NCBI RefSeq assembly: GCF_030553055.1
Contig: NZ_CP130713.1
Span: forward strand, 4,216,001 to 4,280,000
Length of the DNA: 64,000 bases
Origin: Streptomyces sp. XD-27
GTDB taxonomy: Bacteria; Actinomycetota; Actinomycetes; Streptomycetales; Streptomycetaceae
Reading direction: 5' to 3'
Made by a program: the position numbers and the translations under genes. Under the pieces are notes generated by a model. That model ran no database searches. It was not told where the DNA came from and saw nothing but the letters and a program-made list of their open reading frames with translations. Shown one piece after another: positions 47,673 through 56,478 of the stretch. The number at the start of each line of letters is the position of its first letter. The first letter of the stretch is position 1.

Positions 47673-48989
47673 ATGCGACCTCCGTACCGCGGGCGCCGAT
47701 TCACCGCCCGAGCCGTGTGCTCTCTCACGGTGGTGCTGTGTGTCCTGCCCGCGTGCGATGGCGCCGCCCTCGCGGCGGCCCCGGCGGCGGCCGAGAGCGG
47801 CGCGCGCGGTACCCGCGACCGGGCCGCCGACCGCGCCGACCGCGCCGACCGCGCCGACCGCGCCGACCGCGCCGACCGCGCCGACCGGGCCGACCGCGCC
47901 GCGCGGGTGAGCGCCGACGTGGCGCGGCTGCACCAGCGGGCCGGTGAGGTCGCGCGGCGGTACGAACGGGAACGCGCCGCCGTTCGCCGCCACCACGCCG
48001 AGACCGAACGCGTCGCCCGCGCCCTGCGCCACGAACGCCGCACCACGGAGCGGTTACGGCAGGCGGCCGGGCGCCTGGCCCGCGAGCGCTACCGCTCCGG
48101 CGCGCTGCCGTACGCACTGCTGCCGCTGCGCTCGCTCGGCGCCGACGCGCACTCCCGGCTGCGCGGCGACCGTACGCTGGCGCGGCGGCTGACCGAGGCT
48201 CAGGCACGCGGCCGCCGGCTGGCCGAACGGGAGCGGGCCGAGGCCGCCCGAACGCGTGAGCTGGCGGCTCGGGCGCGGCGGCTGAACGCCGACGTCCACG
48301 AGGTCGAGCGGAAACTGGCGGAGGCGCGGGCCACGCTGCGGCGCGTGGTGTCGCGGGTGGCGCACGACGGGCAGTGCGTCGTTCCCGGCCGCGGGGCGCG
48401 CCGGGCGCCCGGCGCGCGGGCCGGACTCCCGGCCGGATCGCCGCTCCCCCGCGCCGAGGCGGGCGGGCCCGAGCCTGACCGCGCCGGTTCCCGAACCGGT
48501 ACCGGCGGTCCACCGCGAGCCGAGCGCGGGGGGCCGCGCGTCGCGCCCCGTGCGGCGTGGACCCGCCCGGTGGCCGCCTACACGCTGTCCGCCGGGTTCG
48601 GCCGCGCCGGAGCGCGATGGGCGCACCGGCACACGGGGCAGGACTTCGCCGTGCCCGTCGGCACCCCGGTACGGGCCGTGGGCTCCGGCGAGGTCGTCTC
48701 ACTGCGGTGTGGTGGCCCGTACGGGATGAGCGTGCTGCTGAGGCACGCGCGCGGGGCCTATACGCAGTACGCGCATCTGTCGGCCGTGCTCGCCGCGCGC
48801 GGGGAGCGGGTCCGGGCGGGGCAGTGGATCGCGCTGTCCGGCGACACCGGCAACTCGACCGGCCCGCATCTGCACTTCGAGGTGCGGCGCGGCCCGAAGT
48901 CCGGCTCCGCCGTGGACCCGGTGAGCTGGCTGCGCAGGCGCGCCGTGAGCCTGCCGGCGCGGGTGGACGAGGAGCGGCGGCGGAGCTGA
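47673..48989 (+). CDS. Secreted M23-family metallopeptidase (LytM-like) with coiled-coil region
   Basis: 438 residues from ATG 47673. The N terminus has a signal-peptide core (AVCSLTVVLCVLPAC) ending in a possible, non-standard lipobox LPAC. A charged helical region (about 50-235) starts with eight Ala-Asp-Arg repeats and continues as Arg/Glu/Ala coiled coil, as in EnvC/NlpD-type hydrolase activators. A Gly/Pro/Arg linker follows, then the C-terminal peptidase M23 domain (about 300-420) with HRHTGQDFAVP (zinc His and Asp) and GPHLHFEVR (zinc and catalytic His). It should cleave cell-wall peptide cross-links outside the membrane. No ribosome site is obvious upstream, so the start rests on the signal peptide. 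Confidence 0.88.
   Translation: MRPPYRGRRFTARAVCSLTVVLCVLPACDGAALAAAPAAAESGARGTRDRAADRADRADRADRADRADRADRADRAARVSADVARLHQRAGEVARRYERERAAVRRHHAETERVARALRHERRTTERLRQAAGRLARERYRSGALPYALLPLRSLGADAHSRLRGDRTLARRLTEAQARGRRLAERERAEAARTRELAARARRLNADVHEVERKLAEARATLRRVVSRVAHDGQCVVPGRGARRAPGARAGLPAGSPLPRAEAGGPEPDRAGSRTGTGGPPRAERGGPRVAPRAAWTRPVAAYTLSAGFGRAGARWAHRHTGQDFAVPVGTPVRAVGSGEVVSLRCGGPYGMSVLLRHARGAYTQYAHLSAVLAARGERVRAGQWIALSGDTGNSTGPHLHFEVRRGPKSGSAVDPVSWLRRRAVSLPARVDEERRRS
47826..47897 (+). repeat. 9-bp tandem repeat GCCGACCGC, eight copies
   Basis: Eight consecutive units (the seventh ends in G) encode Ala-Asp-Arg repeats at the beginning of the helical region of the M23 peptidase. Near-identical units suggest expansion by slippage, in frame. 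Confidence 0.92.
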
Positions 48990-48996
48990 CGGACCC

Positions 48997-49010
48997 CGGC
49001 CCCCGGGCCG
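48997..49010. terminator. GC-rich hairpin between convergent M23 peptidase and HAD phosphatase genes
   Basis: CGGCCC pairs with GGGCCG around a very short loop in the 124-bp convergent gap. The rest of the gap is C-rich with repeated GGCCGCTGCC words. Candidate shared terminator, weak. Confidence 0.3.
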
Positions 49011-49113
49011 CTGCCGCCCTCCCGGGGCCGCTGCCCCCCCAGCCGTGCCGCTTCCCGGCGTGCTGCTTCCCGGCTGTGCCGCTCCCCGCTGCGCCGCCCC
49101 GTGCCGCTGCCGC

Positions 49114-50004
49114 TCAGAGTCCCAGGACGCGTTCGATGACGGCGGCCACGCCGTCCTCGTTGTTCGCCGCCGTACGGTGCGTCGTCGCGGCCAGGACCGC
49201 CGGGTGCGCGTTGGCCATCGCGTACGACGTGCCCGCCCAGGTCAGCATCTCCAGGTCGTTCGGCATGTCGCCGAACGCCATCACCTCGTCCGGCGCGATA
49301 CCGCGTTCCGCGCAGGCGCGGGCCAGCGTGCTGGCCTTGCTGACGCCGTGGCCGCTGATCTCCAGCAGGGCGGTCGGGCTGGACCGGGTGAAGGACCCGT
49401 AGGCGCCCGCCGCCGCACGGGCCAGCTCCAGGAAGGCGTCGGGGGAGAGCTCCGGGTGGTGCGCCAGCAGCTTGAGGATCGGCTGGTGGCCGTACTCGCC
49501 GTCCGCGGAGAGCAGCTTCTCCACCGGGGCGACCAGGCCGACCGGGTCCAGGGAGAAGGGCGGGTAGAGCGGCTCGTAGTGGACGCCGCCGGTCCGCTCG
49601 ACGGCGTAGGCGACCCCGGGCGCGGCCGTGCGGACCGCCGCCACCACGTCGAGGGCGTCGGCGCGCTCCAGCGGGTACAGGCTGACGACACGGCCGCCGT
49701 CGCGCAGGTCGACCACGGCCGCGCCGTTGGCGCAGATGGCCAGGCCGTGGCCGTGCACGTGGTCGCGGACGACGTCCATCCAGCGTTCCGGGCGCCCGGT
49801 CACGAAGAAGACCTCGATGCCCGCCCGCTCCGCGGCGGCGAGCGCCGCGACGGTGCGGTCGGAGACCGTCTTGTCGTCGCGCAGCAGGGTGCCGTCGAGG
49901 TCGGTGGCGATCAGCCGGGGCACGGCCGGGGCCGCCGTCCTGTCCAGGGACGGGGACGGGGCAGGGGCCGGGGTCTCGGGCCGCTCGGTAACGGGAGGAG
50001 TCAC
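49114..50004 (-). CDS. HAD-superfamily (Cof-type) sugar-phosphate phosphatase
   Basis: 296 residues. Motif I is DLDGTLLRDD with the nucleophile and acid Asp, motif II is the Thr in VFFVTGRP, then a cap domain, the Lys in GVSKASTL, and motif IV GDMPNDLEML. This is the Cof-type (HAD-IIB) layout acting on small phosphorylated metabolites. GTG 50004 is chosen because GGAGG ends 9 nt upstream. An ATG at 50013 sits directly against that GGAGG, too close to use it. The first 35 residues are Pro/Thr rich. Substrate unknown. Confidence 0.9.
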   Translation of the reverse strand: MTPPVTERPETPAPAPSPSLDRTAAPAVPRLIATDLDGTLLRDDKTVSDRTVAALAAAERAGIEVFFVTGRPERWMDVVRDHVHGHGLAICANGAAVVDLRDGGRVVSLYPLERADALDVVAAVRTAAPGVAYAVERTGGVHYEPLYPPFSLDPVGLVAPVEKLLSADGEYGHQPILKLLAHHPELSPDAFLELARAAAGAYGSFTRSSPTALLEISGHGVSKASTLARACAERGIAPDEVMAFGDMPNDLEMLTWAGTSYAMANAHPAVLAATTHRTAANNEDGVAAVIERVLGL

Positions 50005-50376
50005 GGCAACCATCCTCCCGCATATGCCGAGCATGCGGCGTACGGGTGTACGAAGGCCGCGCGCGTATGAGCCACCGCGCGCCGCCGAGCCCGCCCCCGC
50101 GTGGCTGGCCCGCCCCCGCGTGCGGGCCGGGCCCCGCGCCGCGGAGCCCCGCCAGGCGCGCCTGAGCGACCCGGGCGCCTGGGCCCGCCCCGTGCGTGCG
50201 GTCAGGCTCGCCCCCGCGCGGCCCGGGCTCGCCCCCGCACGCTTGAGCCACCCGTGCCCGAGACACCCCCGCTCAGCGAGTCGTCGGGTCGGCGTCTTGG
50301 GGGCCTGACCAGCGCGCGGCCTCGGGCTTCCGACCGCCACGGCCCGATGTCGTACCCACCCCTTACGCTCGGACCC
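50005..50376. other. 372-bp divergent gap between HAD phosphatase and LLM oxidoreductase genes
   Basis: Very GC-rich DNA with short imperfect repeats of a CGCGTGCGGGC-like word. Open frames through it on both strands are compositional. The only site that can be proposed is the -10 box just before the LLM gene. Confidence 0.5.
50364..50376 (+). promoter_or_regulatory. Candidate leaderless promoter -10 for the LLM oxidoreductase gene
   Basis: TACGCT (50364-50369) matches TANNNT and is followed by exactly 7 nt before ATG 50377. There is no Shine-Dalgarno sequence in front of that ATG. Both facts fit a leaderless mRNA beginning at the start codon. Confidence 0.55.
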
Positions 50377-51288
50377 ATGCGACTGAGCACCGTGATCCTT
50401 CCCATCCACCGCTGGTCCGAGGGCGGCCGCGAGGTGTGGCAGCGAGCCGAGGAGCTCGGTTTCCACGCCGCGTACACGTACGACCACCTCTCGTGGCGGT
50501 CGTTCCGCGACGGGCCGTGGTTCGGGGCCGTGCCGACCCTCACGGCGGCCGCCACGGCGACCTCGCGCATACGCCTGGGCACGCTCGTCACCTCGCCCAA
50601 CTTCCGGCACCCGGTCACGCTCGCGAAGGAGCTGATATCGCTCGACGACGTCTCGGGCGGGCGGATCACGCTCGGGATCGGCGCGGGCGGGGTCGGCTTC
50701 GACGCGACGGCGCTGTTGCGTGAGGGCGAGGAGCCGTGGCGGCCGCGGGAGCGGGCCGACCGGTTCGGGGAGTTCGTAAGCCTGCTCGACCAGCTGCTCA
50801 CGCAGGACGCGGTGTCGTACGAGGGCACCCACTACGCGGCGCGCGAGGCGCGCAACATCCCCGGCTGCGTGCAGCGGCCGCGGCTGCCGTTCGCCGTCGC
50901 CGCGACCGGGCCGCGCGGGCTGCGGCTCGCCGCCCGGTACGGCCAGGCGTGGGTGACCACCGGCGACCCCAAGATCGCCGACACCGGTACCCCGGCCGAC
51001 TCCGTCGCCGCCATCGGTCGGCAGATCGAGGGGCTGGGCGAGGCGTGCGCGGAGACCGGGCGGGACATGGCCGAGCTGGACAAGATCCTGCTCACCGGCT
51101 TCACCCCGGACCGGAACCGGCCGCTGGCGTCCCTGGACGCGTTCGTGGACTTCGCGGGCGCGCACGCGGCGCTCGGCGTCGACGAGATCGTCCTGCACTG
51201 GCCGATACCCGACTCCGACTTCGCCGCCGACCTGGCCGTCTTCGAGAAGATCGCCGCGGAGGGCCTGGCACAGCTCGGCGCCGCGTAG
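50377..51288 (+). CDS. LLM-class (luciferase-like) F420-dependent oxidoreductase
   Basis: 303 residues, TIM-barrel flavin/F420 enzyme. Family features visible: RAEELGFHAAYTYDHL in the first helix-strand unit, SRIRLGTLVTSPNFRHPVTLAKE, and the loop DDVSGGRITLGIGAGG typical of luciferase-like proteins. Later TGPRGLRLAARYGQAWVTTGD contributes to cofactor binding. In actinobacteria most such proteins use coenzyme F420 for two-electron reductions or oxidations; the substrate cannot be predicted. The start follows a leaderless-type -10 box; an ATG ten codons upstream is possible. Confidence 0.9.
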   Translation: MRLSTVILPIHRWSEGGREVWQRAEELGFHAAYTYDHLSWRSFRDGPWFGAVPTLTAAATATSRIRLGTLVTSPNFRHPVTLAKELISLDDVSGGRITLGIGAGGVGFDATALLREGEEPWRPRERADRFGEFVSLLDQLLTQDAVSYEGTHYAAREARNIPGCVQRPRLPFAVAATGPRGLRLAARYGQAWVTTGDPKIADTGTPADSVAAIGRQIEGLGEACAETGRDMAELDKILLTGFTPDRNRPLASLDAFVDFAGAHAALGVDEIVLHWPIPDSDFAADLAVFEKIAAEGLAQLGAA

Positions 51289-51364
51289 AGAGCTGGCACC
51301 CGTGCAGAGAACTTATGCCGCATAGAGGGCGGAAGGTGCAGAATCGGGTGTGGAGGTGCTCCCC

Positions 51365-52267
51365 ATGGCACGCACCCGATTCGCCCCCGACCGGGGCCTG
51401 ACGACCCGCATGGTCAGCACGATGTTCCTGATCGGGCTGCTCTACGTGGTGTTCGTCGGTGCGCTCCTGGCACTGCTGCGCGGCTCCTGGCCGGTGATCC
51501 TGCTCCTCGCCGGGGGACTGTTCATCGCCCAGTTCTGGTTCAGCGACCGGATCGCGGCGTTCAGCATGGGGGCGCGGGAGGTCACCCCGGAGCAGGCGCC
51601 CGAGCTGCACGGCGCGGTGGACCGGCTGTGCGCGCTGGCCGACATGCCCAAGCCCCGGGTGGCCATCGCCCACACCGATGTGCCGAACGCCTTCGCCACA
51701 GGGCGTAACGAGCGCACCGCGCTGGTGTGCGCCACCACCGGGCTGCTGCGGCGGCTGGAGCCGGACGAGCTGGAGGGGGTGCTGGCACACGAGCTGTCGC
51801 ATGTCGCCCACCGGGACGTCGCGGTGATGACCATCGCCTCGTTCCTGGGCGTGCTGGCCGGGCTGATCACGAGGGTCGCGCTGTGGGGCGGGTTCAGCCG
51901 GGGCAGCAGCCGCGACAACAATGCCGCGATCCTGATGCTGCTGATCCCCCTGGTCAGCGCCGTCGTCTACGCGATCAGCTTCCTGCTCACCCGGCTGCTG
52001 TCCCGCTACCGCGAGCTGTCCGCCGACCGCACCGGTGCGCTGCTGACCGGTCGGCCCTCCGCGCTCGGCTCCGCGCTCACCAAGGTCACCGGCCAGATGG
52101 CCCGGATCCCCACCCGGGACCTGCGGCAGGCCGAGCCGTTCAACGCCTTCTACTTCGCGCCCGCGCTCTCCGGCGAGACCGCGTGGCGGCTGCTGTCCTC
52201 CCACCCGACGCTGGAACAGCGCCTGGACCAGCTCGGCCGTATCTCCGCGCAGCTCGGAAGGGGCTGA
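51365..52267 (+). CDS. htpX: M48-family zinc metalloprotease HtpX
   Basis: 300 residues. Membrane-bound protease of damaged membrane proteins. Two N-terminal membrane helices (about 18-60), the zinc motif HELSH (about residue 145) with the downstream Glu in RYRELSADRTGALL, and two more membrane helices between them (about 155-210). ATG 51365 has GGAGGTG about 6 nt upstream. It is followed after 7 bp by the PspAB-like gene, the usual actinobacterial pairing, pointing to an envelope-stress role. Confidence 0.96.
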   Translation: MARTRFAPDRGLTTRMVSTMFLIGLLYVVFVGALLALLRGSWPVILLLAGGLFIAQFWFSDRIAAFSMGAREVTPEQAPELHGAVDRLCALADMPKPRVAIAHTDVPNAFATGRNERTALVCATTGLLRRLEPDELEGVLAHELSHVAHRDVAVMTIASFLGVLAGLITRVALWGGFSRGSSRDNNAAILMLLIPLVSAVVYAISFLLTRLLSRYRELSADRTGALLTGRPSALGSALTKVTGQMARIPTRDLRQAEPFNAFYFAPALSGETAWRLLSSHPTLEQRLDQLGRISAQLGRG

Positions 52268-52274
52268 TCAACCG

Positions 52275-52877
52275 GTGGGTCTCCTGGACGCCATCCTCGG
52301 GCGCAGCAAACCGGTCCGGCCCGATCTCGACCAGCTCTTCGCCCTGCCGTCCGCCGCGATCACCCTGCAGGCGGGGGCCGGGTTCACCCCGACCGGGGTG
52401 GGGTCGGTGTGCTTCGCGACCGTCGAGGGCGGCGCGTTCGAGCGCCTGCGGCAGGATGTGCGGGCCCTGCTGGACGCCGACACCGAACGCGGCGGGGCGC
52501 CGGTGGAGTTCAGCCGCGACTCCTACGGCTACACCTGGCTGCTCACCCGGCAGCCGTCCGACGACTGCGCGGCGCTCGTCAACGATCTGCACGCCGTCAA
52601 CAGCGCGCTCGAAGAGGCGGGGTTCGGCCCGCAGCTGCTCTGCTCCCTGATGGCCTTCCGGGGCGCTTCCGAAGAGGGAAGCGCCCGTCACCTGGGGCTG
52701 GTCTACCTCTACAAGCGCGGCACCTTCTACCCCTTCGCGCCGCTGCCCGACGCCGCGGAGAAACGCGACAACGCCCTGGAGCTCCAGATCAGATCGCTGC
52801 TCGCGGACGATCTGCGGATCGAGAAGGACCTGTCCCGCTGGTTCCCGGTCTGGGGCGCGCCGGGCCTCGCCGGTTGA
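52275..52877 (+). CDS. pspAB: PspA-associated protein PspAB-like
   Basis: 200 residues, soluble. The opening GLLDAILGRSKPVRPDLDQLF and the later DSYGYTWLL and LVYLYKRGTFYPFAPLP match my memory of the actinobacterial PspAB family, proteins of unknown biochemistry linked to HtpX and the phage-shock protein PspA. GTG 52275 lies 7 bp after the htpX stop, so the two are cotranscribed and possibly coupled. No pspA gene is in this window. Confidence 0.85.
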   Translation: MGLLDAILGRSKPVRPDLDQLFALPSAAITLQAGAGFTPTGVGSVCFATVEGGAFERLRQDVRALLDADTERGGAPVEFSRDSYGYTWLLTRQPSDDCAALVNDLHAVNSALEEAGFGPQLLCSLMAFRGASEEGSARHLGLVYLYKRGTFYPFAPLPDAAEKRDNALELQIRSLLADDLRIEKDLSRWFPVWGAPGLAG

Positions 52878-52906
52878 TCACGCCGCCAGGCCCGCCTGGT
52901 GGATCA
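52875..52906. terminator. Bidirectional hairpin between convergent pspAB and kptA
   Basis: CCAGG (52886-52890) pairs with CCTGG (52895-52899), and an outer TGATC/GATCA pair (52875-52879, 52902-52906) includes the stop codons of both converging genes. Short but symmetrical, so a shared terminator is plausible. Confidence 0.5.
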
Positions 52907-53446
52907 GCCGGGGAAGCGGAGGAACTCCGGCGGGACGTGGTCGACCAGCCAGACGCCGTTGGCGCTCACCTGGAAGACGTGCCCGGCGCTCCGCATGGCC
53001 GCCGCGTCCACGGACAGCACCACCGCCCTGCCGCGCCGGGCGCCGACGCGGACGGCGGTCTCCCGGTCCGGCGAGAGATGCACCGCGTGCCGGTTCATCG
53101 GGCGCAGCCCCTCGGCGCGGATCGCGGCCACGGCACGGGCGACGGTCCCGTGGAAGAGGTACGCGGGCGGCTCGGCCCTCGGCAGGCCGAGGTCGACGGC
53201 CACCGTGTGGCCCTGGTTGGCACGGATCCGGCCGCCCTCGACCGCGTACCGCTGCTTGTCGTTGGACGCGACGACCCGGTCCAGTTCGGCCCGGGTGAAG
53301 CGGAAGCCGTGCGCTGCCGCCGCCGCGATCAACACGTCGATCTCCACCCAGCCGTGGGCGTCGAGCGTGATCCCGATCCGCTCGGGGTCATGCCGCAGAT
53401 GCCGCGCCAGGTACTTCGAGATCCTCACATCGCGTCTGTCATCCAT
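52904..53446 (-). CDS. kptA: RNA 2'-phosphotransferase (Tpt1/KptA family)
   Basis: 180 residues. The enzyme moves an internal RNA 2'-phosphate to NAD+, giving ADP-ribose 1'',2''-cyclic phosphate. Family motifs: ISKYLARHLRH at the start, LFHGTVARAVAAIRAEGL (NAD+-binding HGT), RHAVHLSPD and the late FQVSANGVWL. The length is normal. ATG 53446 overlaps the end of the MerR gene by 8 bp, so translation is probably coupled; a GTG one codon earlier is possible. Its cellular role in bacteria, which lack the yeast tRNA-splicing substrate, is unclear. Confidence 0.93.
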   Translation of the reverse strand: MDDRRDVRISKYLARHLRHDPERIGITLDAHGWVEIDVLIAAAAAHGFRFTRAELDRVVASNDKQRYAVEGGRIRANQGHTVAVDLGLPRAEPPAYLFHGTVARAVAAIRAEGLRPMNRHAVHLSPDRETAVRVGARRGRAVVLSVDAAAMRSAGHVFQVSANGVWLVDHVPPEFLRFPG

Positions 53447-54617
53447 CACCTGCCATGGTGCCTCCGCGGCCCGGCTCCCGCACGGGATTATCCGGCTCCC
53501 GCACGGGGCTATCCGGCTCCCGCAGGGGATGGTGCCCTGCGGCCAGGGCGTCCATGGTGCGGGCGGCCACCTCGCGGTCGGCGGCGGCGGCGATGAAGCC
53601 GGCGGTGCCGTCGGGACCCACCAGGGCCCGCACTGCCCGCACGGTCGCGGCGGGCAGCGGCACCGCCTCGGAGCCGGGGTACGGGCCGGGACCGGCGCCG
53701 TCGCCGGACGGGTCGCCGGTGCGCGCGGCGGCCGCGATGGCGGCGAGCCGGTGCCGCACATAGCGGGTCGCCAACGTGCGCATGGCGCGGGCGAGTTCGG
53801 CGTCGACCGTCGCCTGCGCCAGCGGGCGCAGCCGCCGCACCAGGGAGGCGGCCTCGGCGGCCTCGGCGTCGCTGGGCGGGTGGTCCAGATAGCGCTCGAA
53901 GACGTACTCGGTGGTGAAGTCCAGGAAGCGGGCGGCGATGTGCTCGACCTGGCCCCGCAGTTCGCGCAGGTGGGTGGAGATGGCCAGCAGCGGGACGCCC
54001 GCGGAGTGGAGTTCCGCGGCCACCGCCAGTTCCGCGGGGCTGGGCACCAGGAACTCGTCGGGGCGGCCGGGCACCGGTTCCAGCACCCCCAGCTCCACCG
54101 CCTCCGTGACCGCCTCGGCCACGTCGGGCGCGCCGCCGAAGCACTCGGCCAGCTCGGCGCGGGTGGTGCGGGCCGTCTCCTCGTCGGACCACGGTCCGGC
54201 GGCCTCGGCGACCAGGCCGAGCACCCCGCCCAGCCCGCGGCCGTTGTCCCACGCCTCCAGCAGCTCCTTGATGCTGGCCAGGGTGTAACCGCGGTCCAGC
54301 AGTTCGGTGATCTGCCGCAGCCGGGCCAGATGCGCCTCCCCGTACAGGTTCGCCCGGCCGCGCCGCTCCGGCCGCGGCAGCAGCCCCCGGTCCTGGTAGG
54401 CGCGGATGGTGCGGACCGTGGCCCCGCTGCGGTGGGCCAGCTCCTCGATGCGGTACTCCGCGCCCGGCCCCTCGGCCCGGGGCTCCCCGGGGGAGGGCCC
54501 CGGCACCGGCGCCGGGCGGAGGGCCGACCGGGGTACCGCCGACCGGGGTACCGACTCGGAGGCCGACCGGGGTGCCGGTGGGGACGCCGGTGGCGGTGAT
54601 GGCGACTGTTCGGACAC
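53439..54617 (-). CDS. MerR-family transcriptional regulator
   Basis: 392 residues. A Pro/Ser/Arg-rich N terminus (about 1-50) precedes a MerR DNA-binding domain (about 53-125: YRIEELAHRSGATVRTIRAYQDRGLLP, then RANLYGEAHLARLRQITELLDRGYTLASIKELL). A long helical C-terminal part of unknown ligand class follows, rich in Ala/Glu/Arg, ending in Arg-Glu-Pro-Asp repeats. GTG 54617 is chosen because AGGAG lies 7 nt upstream. The stop overlaps kptA, so both are expressed from one transcript. No cysteines typical of metal-sensing MerR proteins are evident in the binding loop. Confidence 0.92.
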   Translation of the reverse strand: MSEQSPSPPPASPPAPRSASESVPRSAVPRSALRPAPVPGPSPGEPRAEGPGAEYRIEELAHRSGATVRTIRAYQDRGLLPRPERRGRANLYGEAHLARLRQITELLDRGYTLASIKELLEAWDNGRGLGGVLGLVAEAAGPWSDEETARTTRAELAECFGGAPDVAEAVTEAVELGVLEPVPGRPDEFLVPSPAELAVAAELHSAGVPLLAISTHLRELRGQVEHIAARFLDFTTEYVFERYLDHPPSDAEAAEAASLVRRLRPLAQATVDAELARAMRTLATRYVRHRLAAIAAAARTGDPSGDGAGPGPYPGSEAVPLPAATVRAVRALVGPDGTAGFIAAAADREVAARTMDALAAGHHPLREPDSPVREPDNPVREPGRGGTMAGDG

Positions 54618-54711
54618 GCGGGCACTCCTCATGGACGGCCGCGCCGCGGCCCTGGGTCGGGGCGGCGGCGCTCCGGGGATCGTACGACCGTCCGGTTGCG
54701 CGGGCACTGCT

Positions 54712-56478
54712 CTACATCGGCAGGTCGAGCCTGCCCAGCGCGCGCAGGGCCTTGGGGGATATCCGGCCCAGGAAGCGGGCGCCACGCGCCTCCGGGGTGA
54801 CCGGCACCACCGCCTGGTTGCGCGCGACGGCCCGCAGCACCGCCTCCGCGACCTTCTCCGGCGGGTAGTTGCGCCGTGCGTACAACTGCGAGGTCCTGCT
54901 CTGGCGGCGCTTCTGCTCCTCCTCCGGCACCCCGGTGAACCGGGTCGTCGCCGTGATGTTGGTGTTGACGATGCCGGGGCAGATCGCCGAGACGCCTATG
55001 CCCTGGCCCGCCAGTTCGGCCCGCAGGCACTCGCTGAGCATCAGCACCGCCGCCTTGGACGTGCTGTAGGCGGGCAGCGCCTTGGACGGCTGGTAGGCGG
55101 CCAGCGAAGCGGTGTTGACGATGTGTCCGCCCTCGCCGCGCTCGGCCATCTGGCGGCCGAAGGCCCGGCACCCGTGGATGACGCCCCACAGATTGACGTC
55201 GAGCACCTTGCGCCAGTCGTCCGTCGTGGTGTCCATGAACGAACCGGCCATGCCGATACCGGCGTTGTTGACCAGCACGTCCACCACGCCGTACTCCGCG
55301 GCGACCTTGGCCGCCAGCTTCTCCATCGCCTGCTCGTCGGAGACGTCCGCGGTCTCCGCCCAGGCCCGCGGCGCGCCGATCAGCCGGGCCAGCTCCGCGG
55401 TGCGGGCCGCGCCCTCCGTGTCCCGGTCCACCGCCACCACCCGGGCGCCCGCCTCCGCGAACGCGAACGCCGTGGCCCGGCCGATGCCGCTCGCCGCGCC
55501 CGTCACCAGCACGAGCCGGCCGCCGAACCGGTCGGCGTACGGCCCGCCGGCGCCGACCGGCTTCGGCACCTCCCGGCCGCCGTCCTCGACGGAGGCCGCG
55601 AACTCGGCGACCCACGCGGAGATCTGGTCGGGCCGGGTGCGCGGCACCCAGTGCTTGGCGGGGATCGTGCGCCGGGTCAGCCGCGGAACCCAGCGGTCCA
55701 GGTCGTCATAGAGCCGCTCCGACAGGAACGCGTCGTCCGTCGGCACGACCAGCTGCACGGGGACGTGCGCGAACGCGTCCCGGCGCGGCCGCAGCAGCCG
55801 CTCGCGCACGTTGTCCCGGTACAGCCAGGCGCCGTGTGCGGCGTCGTCGGGCAGCGACGCCGCCGGATAGTCGCCGGCCGTCGCCGTCCCCGCCGGGAGC
55901 TTCTCGACGCGCTCCAGGATCCTCGGCCAGCGCCTGCCGAGCGGGCCGCGCCAGACCGCCTCGGGCAGGGCGGGGGTGTGCAGTGCGGCCACGTACCAGG
56001 ACTTGGCGCTCTGGCCGAGCAGCTGGGCCACGCGGCGCGGGGTGGGGCGGGTCATCCGGCGCTTGATCCAGTGCCCGAAGTGGTCCAGGCAGGGCCCCGA
56101 GATGGAGGTGAAGGAGGCGATGCGGCCCTCGGTGCGCTTGACGGTGACGAACTCCCACGCCTGCACCGAGCCCCAGTCGTGGCCGACCAGGTGCACCGGC
56201 CGGTCCGGGCTGACGGCGTCGGCCACCGCCAGGAAGTCGTCGGTGAGCTTCTCCAGGGTGAAGCCGCCGCGCAGCGGGGACGGCGCGCCGGACCGGCCGC
56301 AGCCCCGCACGTCGTAGGCCACGACATGGAAGCGGTCCGCCAGCCGCCGGGCGACCTCGCTCCACACCTCCTTGCTGTCCGGATAGCCGTGCACCAGCAG
56401 CACGGTCGGCTGCTTCGGGTCGCCCCACTCGGCGACGCACAGCTCCACTCCGCCCGTCCTGACCCACCGCTCGCTCAC
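54712..56478 (-). CDS. Fusion of an alpha/beta-hydrolase and a short-chain dehydrogenase/reductase
   Basis: 588 residues. The N-terminal half (about 1-285) is an alpha/beta-hydrolase with HGYPDS and GHDWGS, where Asp is the expected nucleophile as in epoxide hydrolases and haloalkane dehalogenases. The C-terminal half (about 300-588) is an SDR with VTGAASGIGRA, NNAGIG and the catalytic YSTSK. The two activities in one chain suggest consecutive steps on one lipid-like or epoxide substrate, which is inference. GTG 56478 has GGGGGAG 5 nt upstream and overlaps the stop of the M24 gene by four bases (GTGA), so translation is coupled. Confidence 0.93.
   Translation of the reverse strand: MSERWVRTGGVELCVAEWGDPKQPTVLLVHGYPDSKEVWSEVARRLADRFHVVAYDVRGCGRSGAPSPLRGGFTLEKLTDDFLAVADAVSPDRPVHLVGHDWGSVQAWEFVTVKRTEGRIASFTSISGPCLDHFGHWIKRRMTRPTPRRVAQLLGQSAKSWYVAALHTPALPEAVWRGPLGRRWPRILERVEKLPAGTATAGDYPAASLPDDAAHGAWLYRDNVRERLLRPRRDAFAHVPVQLVVPTDDAFLSERLYDDLDRWVPRLTRRTIPAKHWVPRTRPDQISAWVAEFAASVEDGGREVPKPVGAGGPYADRFGGRLVLVTGAASGIGRATAFAFAEAGARVVAVDRDTEGAARTAELARLIGAPRAWAETADVSDEQAMEKLAAKVAAEYGVVDVLVNNAGIGMAGSFMDTTTDDWRKVLDVNLWGVIHGCRAFGRQMAERGEGGHIVNTASLAAYQPSKALPAYSTSKAAVLMLSECLRAELAGQGIGVSAICPGIVNTNITATTRFTGVPEEEQKRRQSRTSQLYARRNYPPEKVAEAVLRAVARNQAVVPVTPEARGARFLGRISPKALRALGRLDLPM

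Noticed and set aside
49114..51198. 694-codon reading of the HAD phosphatase frame
   Set aside because: The extension runs antisense through the LLM oxidoreductase; phosphatase homology begins only near 49930, and a ribosome site supports the start at 50004.
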